Positions 15,865 to 26,059 of a stretch of DNA of 36,714 bases are shown here, piece by piece; position 1 is the stretch's first letter; every line of letters starts with the position of its first letter. The notes under the pieces are model-generated. The model had not been told where the DNA came from and searched no databases. It saw only the letters and a program-made list of their open reading frames with translations. The translations under genes and the position numbers were made by a program. The stretch is from JAEUPI01 sp035499355. GTDB lineage: Bacteria > Pseudomonadota > Gammaproteobacteria > Burkholderiales > Burkholderiaceae_C. The stretch is taken from NCBI GenBank assembly GCA_035499355.1, contig DATJYZ010000010.1, positions 1-36,714 on the forward strand, read 5' to 3'.

Positions 15865-17160
15865 TCACGCCGCGGCCAGCGACAGGCCGACACCGGTGCG
15901 CGCCGTGCGGTCGAGGTGATCGGCCAGGTGGGCGACCAGATCGCGCACGTCGTCTTCCGCGCCGTGGATGAAGCTCGACTTGCGCCGTCTCAGGAACGGC
16001 AATCCGAGCACGACCATTCCCGGTGCCACCACGCCGCGATCGTGCAGCAGGTTGCCGTGGCGATCGAACAGCGCCGGCAGGTCGAGCCACGAGTGATCGG
16101 GCCGAAAGCCGGTGGCCCACACGACCGTGCGGATGTCGCTGCCGAATGCCGCGCCGAGTCTCGGCGGCTGGTCCACCAGCGTCGCCGCGAGGCGCCCGTC
16201 GCGGCCATCGGCCGCGACGCCGTGGCTGCGCGCCCAGTCGTCGAAGGCGTCGAGCAGCCGGTTCATCTTCAGATCGGCCAGCGCGCACACGTTGCGCAGC
16301 GAGCCCGAGAACTGCGCCTTGCCGTCGCGCACGCCGACCAGTCGGCCGACCAGCGTCACGCCCAGCTGCCGCAAGGCATTCAGATCGAGCGTCACACGTT
16401 CGGGCGTGCCCACCAGCTGAGGCGACGGCAGGCGGCGTGCGCGCCCCGGATCGTCCATCTCCTCGATGCGCTGATCGAGCAAGCCGGTGGCCTGCATCCA
16501 CCACTGGACGTCGCGGCCCCGGAAGGTGCGCGGCATGCGCACGTGCTCGCCGACCGCCAGCGTCACCGGCCGACCGCTGGCGTGGATCTCCTGCGCCAGT
16601 TGCAGGCCGGTGGCCGACGCGCCGACCACCAGCACGCCGCCGTTGCCGAGCTGCCCGGGGTGACGGTAGTCGCGCGCGGTCAGCTGCGTCACCGTGGCTG
16701 GCAGCGCCGCAGCGACGCGTGGCACCACCGGCGTGTTGAAGGCGCCACCGGCCAGCACCAGCGCGCGACAGTGCCAGTCGCCGCGGTCGGTCACGACGTG
16801 ATAGCCGCCACGCGCGGGCTCGACACGCAGCACGCTGGTGTGGTTGAGCACCGGCGCCGCGAACTTGGTGGCGTAGGCCGACAGGAAGCCCGCCACTTCG
16901 GCGGCGCTCATGTAGCCGTCGGGATCGTCACCATCGTAGGCGTGCTCGGGCAGGCGGCTCATCCAATTGGGCGTCAGCAGGCGCATCGAGTCCCAACGCT
17001 CGCTGCGCCAGGCCTGGCCGACGTCGCCGCGCTCGATCACCACGTGGTCGATCGAGCGCTGCGATAGCGCGTGGCTCATCGCCAGACCGTTGTGGCCGCC
17101 GCCGACGACCAGCGCATCGACGCAGGCGGCCGTCCGCCACGAGGCACGTCGGGTCGTCAC
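15865..17160 (-). CDS. FAD/NADPH-dependent monooxygenase-like protein (CzcO/FMO type)
   Basis: 431 residues from GTG 17160. The FAD-binding motif VVGGGHNGLAMS lies near residue 18. The second nucleotide motif VLVVGASATGLQLAQEI is near 160. The FMO-like C-terminal ATGFRPDHSWLDLP occurs before residue 400. This order is typical of flavin-containing monooxygenases and CzcO-like proteins that oxygenate S, N or C=O groups using NADPH. The GTG start overlaps the stop of the upstream osmC-like gene (GTGA), so translation is probably coupled. Longer frames up to 17997 would overlap osmC and lack similarity. Confidence 0.9.
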   Translation of the reverse strand: MTTRRASWRTAACVDALVVGGGHNGLAMSHALSQRSIDHVVIERGDVGQAWRSERWDSMRLLTPNWMSRLPEHAYDGDDPDGYMSAAEVAGFLSAYATKFAAPVLNHTSVLRVEPARGGYHVVTDRGDWHCRALVLAGGAFNTPVVPRVAAALPATVTQLTARDYRHPGQLGNGGVLVVGASATGLQLAQEIHASGRPVTLAVGEHVRMPRTFRGRDVQWWMQATGLLDQRIEEMDDPGRARRLPSPQLVGTPERVTLDLNALRQLGVTLVGRLVGVRDGKAQFSGSLRNVCALADLKMNRLLDAFDDWARSHGVAADGRDGRLAATLVDQPPRLGAAFGSDIRTVVWATGFRPDHSWLDLPALFDRHGNLLHDRGVVAPGMVVLGLPFLRRRKSSFIHGAEDDVRDLVAHLADHLDRTARTGVGLSLAAA

Positions 17161-17723
17161 GCCTTGCTGACCGTGACGTGCACGTCGGTCGGGTTGGTGA
17201 TGATGTCGAACACCGCCGAACGCTTCTGCGATTGCGCCACCAGCGCAGCGATCTGCTCGGCCGTGGCATCGGCATCGATCTCGTAGTGCACCTGGATGCC
17301 GTCGAAGCCGTTGCGCACGTTCTCGTCGATGCCGAGGATGCCCTGGATGTCCATGCCACCCTCGAGCGTGGCCTTCACCGAGCGCAGCTGGATGTTGCGG
17401 TTCTGCGCCACCGCCGCGATGCCGGCCGACAGGCAGCCCGCCAGCCCGACGAGGATGACCTCGACCGGCGTGGCCCCGTTGTCCTCGGAGGCAAAGATCT
17501 CGGGATGGTCGACATCGAACTGGAAGGTCTGGCGGTGCTTCTGCTCGCTGCCGAGGCCGTGGAAGCTGGCGACGGCGGCGCGGCTGTGGGTGCCGCCCAG
17601 CCATTCGCTGGTGGCACGCCACTTGAAGCGGGCGGCTTCCGGGGCCTGCGTCAGCGCCGCGCGCGCACCCAGCAGGGCATCGACGTTCACGCCGTTGTCG
17701 GCGCTCTTCTGAACTTGGGTCAA
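17157..17723 (-). CDS. OsmC family peroxide/thiol-stress protein, TTG start
   Basis: 188 residues. The start is TTG 17723, placed six bases after an AAGGAG site; the frame is open to 17789 but that extension has no family similarity. The protein has the OsmC beta-sheet and central helix: GSEQKHRQTFQFDVDHPEIFA, then TPVEVILVGLAGCLSAGIAAVA with the catalytic-type Cys, and the conserved QKRSAVFDIITNPTDV. Family members reduce organic hydroperoxides or bind lipophilic ligands. It overlaps the downstream FMO gene and is divergent from the cysteine synthase-glutaredoxin operon. Confidence 0.9.
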   Translation of the reverse strand: MTQVQKSADNGVNVDALLGARAALTQAPEAARFKWRATSEWLGGTHSRAAVASFHGLGSEQKHRQTFQFDVDHPEIFASEDNGATPVEVILVGLAGCLSAGIAAVAQNRNIQLRSVKATLEGGMDIQGILGIDENVRNGFDGIQVHYEIDADATAEQIAALVAQSQKRSAVFDIITNPTDVHVTVSKA

Positions 17724-17729
17724 AGGAGT

Positions 17730-17735
17730 CTCCTT
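17730..17735 (-). promoter_or_regulatory. Ribosome binding site AAGGAG that decides a TTG start
   Basis: AAGGAG read on the minus strand, six bases before TTG 17723. The only in-frame alternative (GTG 17789) has no such site and adds residues unlike the OsmC family. Confidence 0.75.
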
Positions 17736-17995
17736 GTCGGCACACCATGTGCCGCCTGAACCACGCGGCGCTGCGGCGCACCCGGCCACGTCCGGGTGGC
17801 GGCGCTCGATGACAAACGTAGCGGATCGCCGGGTCCGGGCGCATGCCGACGCCGCGTGGTACCGATCGAAGGCCGGCGCGCGAGCACCTGCCCGCGCCCG
17901 ATGCCATCAATTCCCACGCCCGCTCCCATGCCGACTTCCTCGCTGGCACGCCAGCATCGACGCCATCGCTGACCACGCACCCGAACGGAACCCCC

Positions 17996-19491
<1,496 letters not shown>

Positions 19492-19495
<4 letters not shown>

Positions 19496-20448
19496 GCGTG
19501 GGGCCTTCCATGATCGACCAGGTTCCCGTCATCGACATCGGGCGACTCGAGGCGGCGGCGTCGCGCGCGGCGATCGACCGCGCGTGCCGCGACTGGGGCT
19601 TCTTCCAGGTCGTCGGCCACGGCGTCGAGCGCGCGCTGCTGGAGCGCCTGTTCGCGCTGTCGCGCGAGTTCTTCGCGCAGCCGCACGAGGCCAAGCAGCG
19701 CATCGCGCGCGATGCCGACAACCCCTGGGGCTACTTCGATCGCGAGCTGACGAAGAACCGGCGTGACTGGAAGGAGATCTTCGACGTCGGCCCCGCCGAC
19801 GGCCAGTGGCTGCCGCGCTGGCCCGCGGGCGCGTTGCGCGAGCGCTTCGAGCCCACGCTGGTGGCGTACTACGGGCAGTGCCAGGCCCTCGCGCTGAGGC
19901 TGTTGGCGGCGATCGCCAGCAACCTGGGCGGGGAGCCCGACAGCCTGACGCGCGCGTTCGGCGGCGCCCACACCAGCTTCCTGCGCCTGAACCACTATCC
20001 GCCGCAGCCGCGCGACGGCGGGCATGGCGCACCGCTCGGCGTCGGCGAGCACACCGATTCCGGTGCGCTGACCGTGCTGCTGCAAGACGATCAGCCCGGG
20101 CTCGAGGTGCAGCGCGACGGCCGCTGGCACCTGGTGCAGCCGCTGGCCGGCGCGCTGGTGGTCAACCTCGGTGACATCGTGCAGGTGTGGTCCAACGACC
20201 GCTACACCGCGGCGCTGCACCGCGTGGTCACCAACCCCCGACGCGACCGCTACACGATGCCGTTCTTCCTCAATCCGTCGTACGACACAACCTACGAACC
20301 GCTGCCGACCACGGTGAGCGCACTGCGACCGGCGCGCTACCGCCCGATCCTGTGGCGCGAGTTCCGCTCGCTGCGCGCCGCTGGCGACTACGCCGACCTC
20401 GGCGAAGAGGTGCAGATCAGCCACTACCGGCAACCGGAGGTCGCCTGA
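19492..20448 (+). CDS. Isopenicillin N synthase-like Fe(II)/2-oxoglutarate oxygenase
   Basis: 318 residues. The N-terminal DIOX_N region (VPVIDIGRL, WGFFQVVGHGV) is followed by the double-stranded beta-helix core. Iron ligands are His187 and Asp189 in GEHTDSG, and His243 in ALHRVV. RYT (Arg253/Thr255) replaces the usual RxS that binds 2-oxoglutarate. Family members hydroxylate, desaturate or cyclise small molecules; IPNS itself closes rings on a cysteinyl tripeptide. ATG 19492 overlaps the stop of the cysteine synthase-glutaredoxin gene; ATG 19510 is an alternative. The context suggests a sulfur-containing substrate, which is inference only. Confidence 0.9.
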
Positions 20449-20450
20449 CC

Positions 20451-21068
20451 ATGGCCTTCATCCGCACCACCGAGCCGGCGCAGGCAGACAGCGTGGTCAC
20501 CGCGATGTACCTGCGGCAGCAGTCGTCGTGGGGCTACGTGCCCAACTACGCCAAGGTGTTCTCGCACCGCCCGGAGGTGCTGGCCCGCTGGGGTCAGCTG
20601 CTGGCCGAGATCAAGCGGCCGATGGACAAGCGCCGCTTCGAGCTGGTGACTTTCGCGGCCGCGCACGAGCTCGGCAATGCGAGCTGCACGCTCGCCCACG
20701 GCCGCAAGCTGAGGGAATTCTTCGGCGACGACGACATCGTCGCGATCGCCGCGCAACGCCTGCCCACCACGCTCAGCGCCGCCGAGCAGGCCATGCTGCG
20801 CTTCGCGCGCCAGATCGCGCGCGACGCCGCCAGCGTCACCTCGGCGCAGGTGGACGAGCTGAAGGCGCACGGCTACAGCGATGCCGAGGTGTTCGACATC
20901 GCGGCCACCGCGGCCGGGCGCGCCTTCTTCGCCAAGCTGCTCGACGCGCTCGGCGTCGAGCCGGACTCGCCGTTCCTCGCGCTCGACGCGGCGCTGCGCG
21001 AACCGCTGTTGGTCGGCCGCCCGATCGACGAGCGACCTTGCGTCACGATCGTGGCGCCGACCCCTTAG
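20451..21068 (+). CDS. Carboxymuconolactone decarboxylase/AhpD-like protein with one active-site Cys
   Basis: 205 residues, mostly helical. The CMD/AhpD core lies at about 40-110, with FELVTFAAAHELGNASCTLAHGRKL. Standard AhpD-like peroxidases have CxxC plus His four residues later; here only the second cysteine (SCTLAH) remains. The remaining Cys and His could still act as a thiol or proton relay. It begins two bases after the stop of the IPNS-like gene, making it the third gene of this operon, and ends convergent with yfiB. Confidence 0.85.
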   Translation: MAFIRTTEPAQADSVVTAMYLRQQSSWGYVPNYAKVFSHRPEVLARWGQLLAEIKRPMDKRRFELVTFAAAHELGNASCTLAHGRKLREFFGDDDIVAIAAQRLPTTLSAAEQAMLRFARQIARDAASVTSAQVDELKAHGYSDAEVFDIAATAAGRAFFAKLLDALGVEPDSPFLALDAALREPLLVGRPIDERPCVTIVAPTP

Positions 21069-21087
21069 GCGGCGCGCGCCGTCGGGT

Positions 21088-21588
21088 TCACTGCACCTGG
21101 ACGGCGATCACCACGCGGCGGTTCTGCGCGCGCCCTGCCGGGGTGGCGTTGTCGGCCACCGGCTTGTCGGCGCCGAAGCCGCGGCGCTGGATCGCGTCGT
21201 CACGCCAGCCGATGCCGCGCAGGTACTGCGCCACCGACTCGGCACGCCGCAGCGACAAGCCGGAGTTGTACTTGTCGCTGCCGACGTTGTCGGTGTGGCC
21301 GTCGACCCGGATGCGCTCGATGCCGAGGTCGCGCAGCGTGTGCGAGAGATCCGACACCGCGGTGCGTCCGTCCTTGGACAGGACGTCGACGTCGGTGTCG
21401 AACAACAGCTTGACGCCGAGGCTGAGCTCCCAGCCGTCGCCGGCAGGCGTGAAGCCGACCTTCTTGAGCGTGGAGATCTTCTCCTCCTTGGTCACCGGCG
21501 GTGGCGCGGTCGCGCAGCCTGCGAGGACGGCGCCGCACACCGTGGCGAGCCAGACGCGGCGGGTCGGAACATCGTGGCAGGAAGACAT
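21088..21588 (-). CDS. yfiB: YfiB-like OmpA-domain lipoprotein
   Basis: 166 residues: lipoprotein signal with VLAGC (Cys25), a short linker and an OmpA-like peptidoglycan-binding domain (about 60-166). The domain contains LFDTDVDVLS, the signature VDGHTDNVGSDKYNSGLSLRRAESV and the closing GRAQNRRVVI. In the YfiBNR system YfiB is the outer-membrane lipoprotein that sequesters YfiR and so relieves inhibition of the cyclase YfiN. It follows yfiN by 16 bases in the same operon, with GGAGAA before ATG 21588. The symbol rests mainly on operon context. Confidence 0.88.
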   Translation of the reverse strand: MSSCHDVPTRRVWLATVCGAVLAGCATAPPPVTKEEKISTLKKVGFTPAGDGWELSLGVKLLFDTDVDVLSKDGRTAVSDLSHTLRDLGIERIRVDGHTDNVGSDKYNSGLSLRRAESVAQYLRGIGWRDDAIQRRGFGADKPVADNATPAGRAQNRRVVIAVQVQ

Positions 21589-21604
21589 GGACTTTCTCCG
21601 AACG

Positions 21605-22921
21605 TCAAGCGAGGTGCGCGTCCGACTCGGTGTCGAGCTCGGAATCGAACACGCAGTACGAACCGGGTTGGGTGGTCTTGGCGCGGTACATCGCCGCGTC
21701 GGCGGCGACGAGCAGTGCCTGCGCAGTGTTGCCGTGGCGCGGGAACACGGCCACGCCGATACTGGCGCTGGTGTCGATGGCGCCGAAGCGCGCGCTCGTC
21801 ACCGGCGCGCGCAGCGCGCGGGCAATCTCGTCGGCGATGCGGGTGGCGTCCTCGGCGCCGCGGATCGGCGCCAGCAGCACGGCGAACTCGTCGCCGCCGA
21901 GGCGGGCGACCACGTCGCTCTCGCGCAGCAGCGCGCGCACGCGCCGCGCGGTCTCGATCAGCACGTCGTCGCCGGCGGCGTGGCCCAGGCTGTCGTTGAT
22001 CGACTTGAAGCTGTCGCTGTCGATGTACAGCACCGCGGCGCTGGAACCCTGCCCGCGCCCGTGCGCGACCGCACGCGACGCGTGCTGCAGGAAGCTGGCA
22101 CGGTTCGGCAGGCCGGTCAACGAATCGTGGAACGCCAGGTACGACAGCGACTCGTTGGCCGTCTTCAAGTCCTCGTGCTTGGCCACCAGCTCGGCCTCGC
22201 GCGCCTGGATCTCGGCCAGCAGCGCGTTGAAGTCTTCGCCCAGCGTGTGGATCTCCTGCACGGCGGCCGGCGGCGCGCGCAAGCCGAGCGAGCGCTCGGT
22301 GCGCGCCGTGCGCGTCAGCGACGCCAGGCTGTTCAAGGGGTTGACGATGTCGTTCTCGATGCGGCGCGACAGCCGCGACACCCACCAGCCGATCACCGCC
22401 ATGCAGCCGGCCACCGCCGCCACCACCTTGAGCAGGTACAGCAGGTAGACGCCGCCGTTGCCCTGCACCGTCACCTGGCCGAACTCGGTGCCCTGGTGCG
22501 TCACCACCGCCCTCGCCTGCAGGGGGAACAGCAGGCTGCCGACGTGCGCCAGCGTGGCGTCGACGGCGGCCTCGCCGTCGCGCACGTAGCGCGCCAGCGT
22601 CGATCCGTCGCGGCGCACGACCGCGGCCGACAACAGGCCTTCCTGCGCCGCGATCAGGGCCACCGCCTCGGCGGCGGCGGCGGAGTCGTCGAATACGGCG
22701 GCCGGTTCGGCCGTGTAGGCGATCGAGCGCGCCACCAGCTGCAGGTTCTGCTCGACGTAGGTGCGCAGCGTCAGCAGCGACACCATGGTCAGCACGATGC
22801 CGGCCGCGATCACGGCGACCAGCCCGAGCCGCACGTGCGCAGCACGCAGCGCTTGCAGCAGCGGCTGGCGCACGGCAGTCACGGCCCCAGCCTCCGCGCT
22901 GGTCGACGGGCCCGCGATCAC
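21605..22921 (-). CDS. yfiN: YfiN/TpbB-type membrane diguanylate cyclase
   Basis: 438 residues from GTG 22921 (GGAGGG eight bases upstream); GTG 22882 has an equally good site. Layout: a first transmembrane helix (about 30-50, LGLVAVIAAGIVLTMVSLL), a small periplasmic domain with VARSIAYTAEPAAVF, a second transmembrane helix (about 165-190), HAMP, and a GGDEF domain. GGDEF is intact (RLGGDEFAVLL) with RESD as the RxxD inhibitory site, and INDSLGHAAGDDVL. Similarity to Pseudomonas YfiN is strong from memory. It should make cyclic di-GMP when not repressed by periplasmic YfiR. It lies between yfiR and yfiB. Confidence 0.9.
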   Translation of the reverse strand: MIAGPSTSAEAGAVTAVRQPLLQALRAAHVRLGLVAVIAAGIVLTMVSLLTLRTYVEQNLQLVARSIAYTAEPAAVFDDSAAAAEAVALIAAQEGLLSAAVVRRDGSTLARYVRDGEAAVDATLAHVGSLLFPLQARAVVTHQGTEFGQVTVQGNGGVYLLYLLKVVAAVAGCMAVIGWWVSRLSRRIENDIVNPLNSLASLTRTARTERSLGLRAPPAAVQEIHTLGEDFNALLAEIQAREAELVAKHEDLKTANESLSYLAFHDSLTGLPNRASFLQHASRAVAHGRGQGSSAAVLYIDSDSFKSINDSLGHAAGDDVLIETARRVRALLRESDVVARLGGDEFAVLLAPIRGAEDATRIADEIARALRAPVTSARFGAIDTSASIGVAVFPRHGNTAQALLVAADAAMYRAKTTQPGSYCVFDSELDTESDAHLA

Positions 22922-22979
22922 TGGAGGACCCTCCGCGCAGTGCGCTGCGGGACTCGGGCTTGGGGGCGGCCCGGCGCGC

Positions 22980-23555
22980 TCATGGCGTGCCTCCCGTGGT
23001 CTGGCGGGCAAAGCGCAGCACCCGCGGGTTGACCTTGAGCCCGCTGCGGGCCACCGCGTCGAGATTGACCGCAAAGCTCGCCGTGGGCGCTTCGGGCTGC
23101 AGGCAGAACATGCCGCCGTCGGTGCAGAACTCGGGCCCTTCGCCGATCGTCAACACCGGCCGTCCGACGCTTCGCTGCAGCAGGCGCCGCGCCGGGCCGG
23201 TGGCGAGCGCGCCGACGTAGATCGCGTCGCAGTCGTCCAGCGCCACGCCGATGTCGCTGGCCGCGCGCACCGGCACGCTCAGTTGCGCCGATCCGAGATC
23301 GGCGCCGCTCAGCAGTTCGTCGACGCCGCGCCCCTGCCCGAGCGTGCACAGGCGGATCGAGCGCAGGTCGGCAGGCCAGCGCGTGTAGCTGACGATGCCG
23401 GCGACCACGGTCGCCACGGAGGCACGGCCGCTGTCGACGGCCGCCGTCGCCTTGGGCACGACCGGCTCGCCCGCCGCAGTGGCACCGGCGAACACCAGCC
23501 ACAGGGCCGCCACCGTGTGCCGCGACACGACCCGGCCGCGAGACGGCGGAGCCAT
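22980..23555 (-). CDS. yfiR: YfiR-family periplasmic repressor protein
   Basis: 191 residues from ATG 23555; ATG 23585 is an alternative and neither has a strong ribosome site. A signal peptide (HTVAALWLVFAGATAAGE) precedes the YfiR/DUF4154 domain: VVAGIVSYTRWP, then IRLCTLGQG, and VGRPVLTIGEGPEFC with the conserved Cys pair around FCTDGGMFCL, and a C-terminal NPRVLRFA. YfiR binds the periplasmic part of YfiN and keeps the cyclase off; redox state of its cysteines affects it. First gene of yfiRNB, divergent from the MltB-like gene. Confidence 0.9.
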   Translation of the reverse strand: MAPPSRGRVVSRHTVAALWLVFAGATAAGEPVVPKATAAVDSGRASVATVVAGIVSYTRWPADLRSIRLCTLGQGRGVDELLSGADLGSAQLSVPVRAASDIGVALDDCDAIYVGALATGPARRLLQRSVGRPVLTIGEGPEFCTDGGMFCLQPEAPTASFAVNLDAVARSGLKVNPRVLRFARQTTGGTP

Positions 23556-23793
23556 GGACGTGCGACGCGATCGCGATGGGGGCATGCAGGGCCGTTGCCG
23601 CGCGCCGGCGCCTCGATGGATGTCAGCGAGGTCACCCTGGGCGCGACGCCAGGGTTGTCGTGAACGCCGAGTATTGGCGGGCGCGCGGTCTCGACCCCGG
23701 CCGCGGGAGGTCCCAACCCGGGCGGATGTGGCGTAGTTCTCGGGCGCATGTCGCGGATCGCCCGCAGCGTCGGCACGGGCGAGAATCGGCGGC

Positions 23794-25239
23794 ATGTCCT
23801 TCAGCCTCCACTTCTCGGTGCGCCGCGATCGGGTCGCCTGCACGGCATTGGCCGCGGCTGCCATGCTGGCCGCTTGCGTCACGCCACCCGCGGCCGAGCC
23901 GCGCGCGATGCGAGCAGAGCCGCCCGCAACGACGGCGGAAGCGCCCCCTGCGGTCGCTGTGGAGGCGCCGTCCGCGGTCACTGTGGAGCCGCCGCCCGCG
24001 GCGGGGGCCGTGGCGCCGCCCGAAGCGGCCGCAGCGGCGACGCCGGCAGCCTCGGCGCCCGAACCGCCTGAGCCTGCTGCGAGTGCACCGTCGCAGTCGC
24101 CGGCGGAGGCGTCGCTGCCCGAGCGGTTCGCGGCCTGGGTGGGTGCCTTCCGGGCGAGTGCGGCCGTGGCCGGCATCGACGACCCTACCTTGCAGGCGGC
24201 GTTCGACGACGTGCTCTACCTGCCGCGCGTGATCGAGCTCGACCGCGCACAGCCCGAGTTCACGCGCACGGTGTGGGACTACATCGACCTCGTCGTGTCG
24301 CCGCAACGCGTGGCGCGCGGGCGGGACAAGTTGCAGCAGGTGCGCATACCCGCCGCCATCGCGGCTGCGCGCTACGGCGTGCCGCCGTCGATCCTGGTGG
24401 CGATCTGGGGCATCGAGACCAACTACGGCGACTTCACCGGTACCACGCCGACGATCGATGCGTTGTCAACGCTGGGCTTCGACGGCCGGCGCGAGGCATG
24501 GGCGCGCAACGAGTTGATGGCGGCGCTGAAGATCCTGCAGAGCGGCGACATCCCGCGCGCGCAGATGATCGGCTCGTGGGCCGGCGCGATGGGGCAGACG
24601 CAGTTCCTGCCGTCGACCTTCCTCGCCTACGCGGTCGATGCCGACGGTGACGGCCACCGCGACATCTGGGGCAGCGCTGCCGACGTGCTGGCCTCCACCG
24701 CCAACCACCTGGTGGGCTCGGGCTGGCGCACCGGCGAGCCCTGGGGTGCCGAGGTGCGGCTGCCGGCGGGCTTCGACGTCGGCCGGGCCGACGGCCAAAC
24801 CCGGCAATCCAGCGCACAGTGGGCGGCCGAAGGCGTGCGGGGGGCCGGCGGCGCGCCGCTGCCGGAGCTGGCCGAGGCCACACTTGCGCTGCCCGCGGGG
24901 GCGCGTGGACCGGCGTTCCTGCTGGGGCCGAACTTCCGCGCCATCCTCGGCTACAACAACTCGCTCAACTACGCACTCGCGGTGAGCCTGCTGGCGCAGC
25001 GCATCGATGGTGGTGCCGGCGTGCAGGCCTCGTGGCCGCGCGACCTCGCACCGCTGTCGCGCACGCAGGTGCGCGATCTGCAGGCTGCGCTGAACACGGC
25101 GGGCTTCGACAGCGGCGGCGTCGACGGCGTGGCGGGTCCGGCGACTCGCGAGGCGCTGCGGCGCTTCCAGCGCAGCATCGGCGTGCCGGCGGACGGCTAT
25201 CCGACGCTCGAGCTGCTGCAGCGCCTGCAGGCGCCGTAG
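23794..25239 (+). CDS. MltB-type lytic murein transglycosylase lipoprotein with peptidoglycan-binding domain
   Basis: 481 residues. Lipobox LAAC (Cys28) is followed by an unusually long Ala/Pro/Glu-rich linker (about 30-108). The catalytic domain (about 108-405) carries the MltB-type IWGIETNYG with catalytic Glu208, then GAMGQTQFLPSTFLAYAVD and the C-terminal NYALAVSLLAQRI. A PG_binding_1 domain closes the protein (about 415-478, VRDLQAALNTAGF and VAGPATREALRRFQR). It should cleave glycan strands from the outer-membrane side, producing anhydromuropeptides. It is divergent from yfiR and convergent with the following lipoprotein. Confidence 0.93.
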   Translation: MSFSLHFSVRRDRVACTALAAAAMLAACVTPPAAEPRAMRAEPPATTAEAPPAVAVEAPSAVTVEPPPAAGAVAPPEAAAAATPAASAPEPPEPAASAPSQSPAEASLPERFAAWVGAFRASAAVAGIDDPTLQAAFDDVLYLPRVIELDRAQPEFTRTVWDYIDLVVSPQRVARGRDKLQQVRIPAAIAAARYGVPPSILVAIWGIETNYGDFTGTTPTIDALSTLGFDGRREAWARNELMAALKILQSGDIPRAQMIGSWAGAMGQTQFLPSTFLAYAVDADGDGHRDIWGSAADVLASTANHLVGSGWRTGEPWGAEVRLPAGFDVGRADGQTRQSSAQWAAEGVRGAGGAPLPELAEATLALPAGARGPAFLLGPNFRAILGYNNSLNYALAVSLLAQRIDGGAGVQASWPRDLAPLSRTQVRDLQAALNTAGFDSGGVDGVAGPATREALRRFQRSIGVPADGYPTLELLQRLQAP

Positions 25240-25249
25240 CGCGCCGGCG

Positions 25250-25897
25250 TTACTTGACCGCCTGCCGCACCGTGCTCGGCCGGAAGTCCTCGGTCAGGTT
25301 GTAGACCAGCGTGGGCACCATCTCCTCGCGCGGATCGCCGTTGCGCACGCCGCCGCTGACGCCCTGATCGGCCGACACGTTGACCTTGCCGAGCGAGCGG
25401 CGTGCCCACGCCGAGCTGCTCCACACGCTGGCTCCGGTGCGCGTCTCGACCAGCCTGCTCGAGATGTCGCCACGCACGTCGACGCGCACCCCGCCTTCGA
25501 GGCGGGACAGGTCGGTCAGCTTGATGTCGGTCTTCGGCTCCGAATACGTCAGGCTGCCGACGAAGATCGCGTCGACACCGTACTTCTCGCCGATCTTACG
25601 CAGCGTCAGGGGGTCGAGCTGCCGGCCGCCCACCGACGCCAGCAGCGAGTCGCGGCCGCCGAGCTCGACGATGCGGGTGCCCGGTTGCGCGGCATGCAGG
25701 TGCGACTCGAACTCGCGGGTGGTCTGCGCGCCGATGTCCGGCCGGGCGCTGGAGTCGAACTCCACCAACCCCAGCGTGCCGTAGTTCTGCAGCGGCATGC
25801 GCGGCGGCACCGACACCAGCACGGTGTTGGACGAGCACGCGCCCAGCGCGAGCAACGACCCCAGCAGCAGCGCAGCGTGAACGACAAGACGACGCAT
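25250..25897 (-). CDS. Predicted lipoprotein with CsgG-like nucleating fold, unknown function
   Basis: 215 residues, lipobox ALGAC (Cys21). The core (about 40-170) alternates strands and helices: LGLVEFDSS, then TTREFESHLHAAQ, LRKIGEKYGVDAIFVGSLTY and RLVETRTGASVWSSS. This resembles the CsgG/LpoB type of alpha/beta lipoprotein domain, but I cannot name the family with confidence. GGGAG lies seven bases before ATG 25897. It is convergent with the transglycosylase gene (10-base gap), with no operon partner. A peptidoglycan or envelope role is inferred only from the neighbour. Confidence 0.78.
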   Translation of the reverse strand: MRRLVVHAALLLGSLLALGACSSNTVLVSVPPRMPLQNYGTLGLVEFDSSARPDIGAQTTREFESHLHAAQPGTRIVELGGRDSLLASVGGRQLDPLTLRKIGEKYGVDAIFVGSLTYSEPKTDIKLTDLSRLEGGVRVDVRGDISSRLVETRTGASVWSSSAWARRSLGKVNVSADQGVSGGVRNGDPREEMVPTLVYNLTEDFRPSTVRQAVK

Positions 25898-26059
25898 CGA
25901 CGACTCCCTCGCGGCCTCTTGCGGCCAGCACGCATTCTTGGGTGCGCGCCGCGCGGGCGCACACGCCGTGGCCACGATGCCGGCGCCGTTTCGTGAAATC
26001 CGGCGCCAAGGCACGCCCGTGCTACCGTGGCGCCTCCGGCCACTCGCATCGAGGCACGC

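Noticed and set aside
20528..23032. 834-codon plus-strand frame crossing three genes
   Set aside because: It spans the AhpD-like gene in another frame and is antisense to yfiB and yfiN; no coherent domain.
23556..23793. Gene in the gap between yfiR and the transglycosylase gene
   Set aside because: Only short frames with no start signals or motifs; treated as the divergent promoter region.
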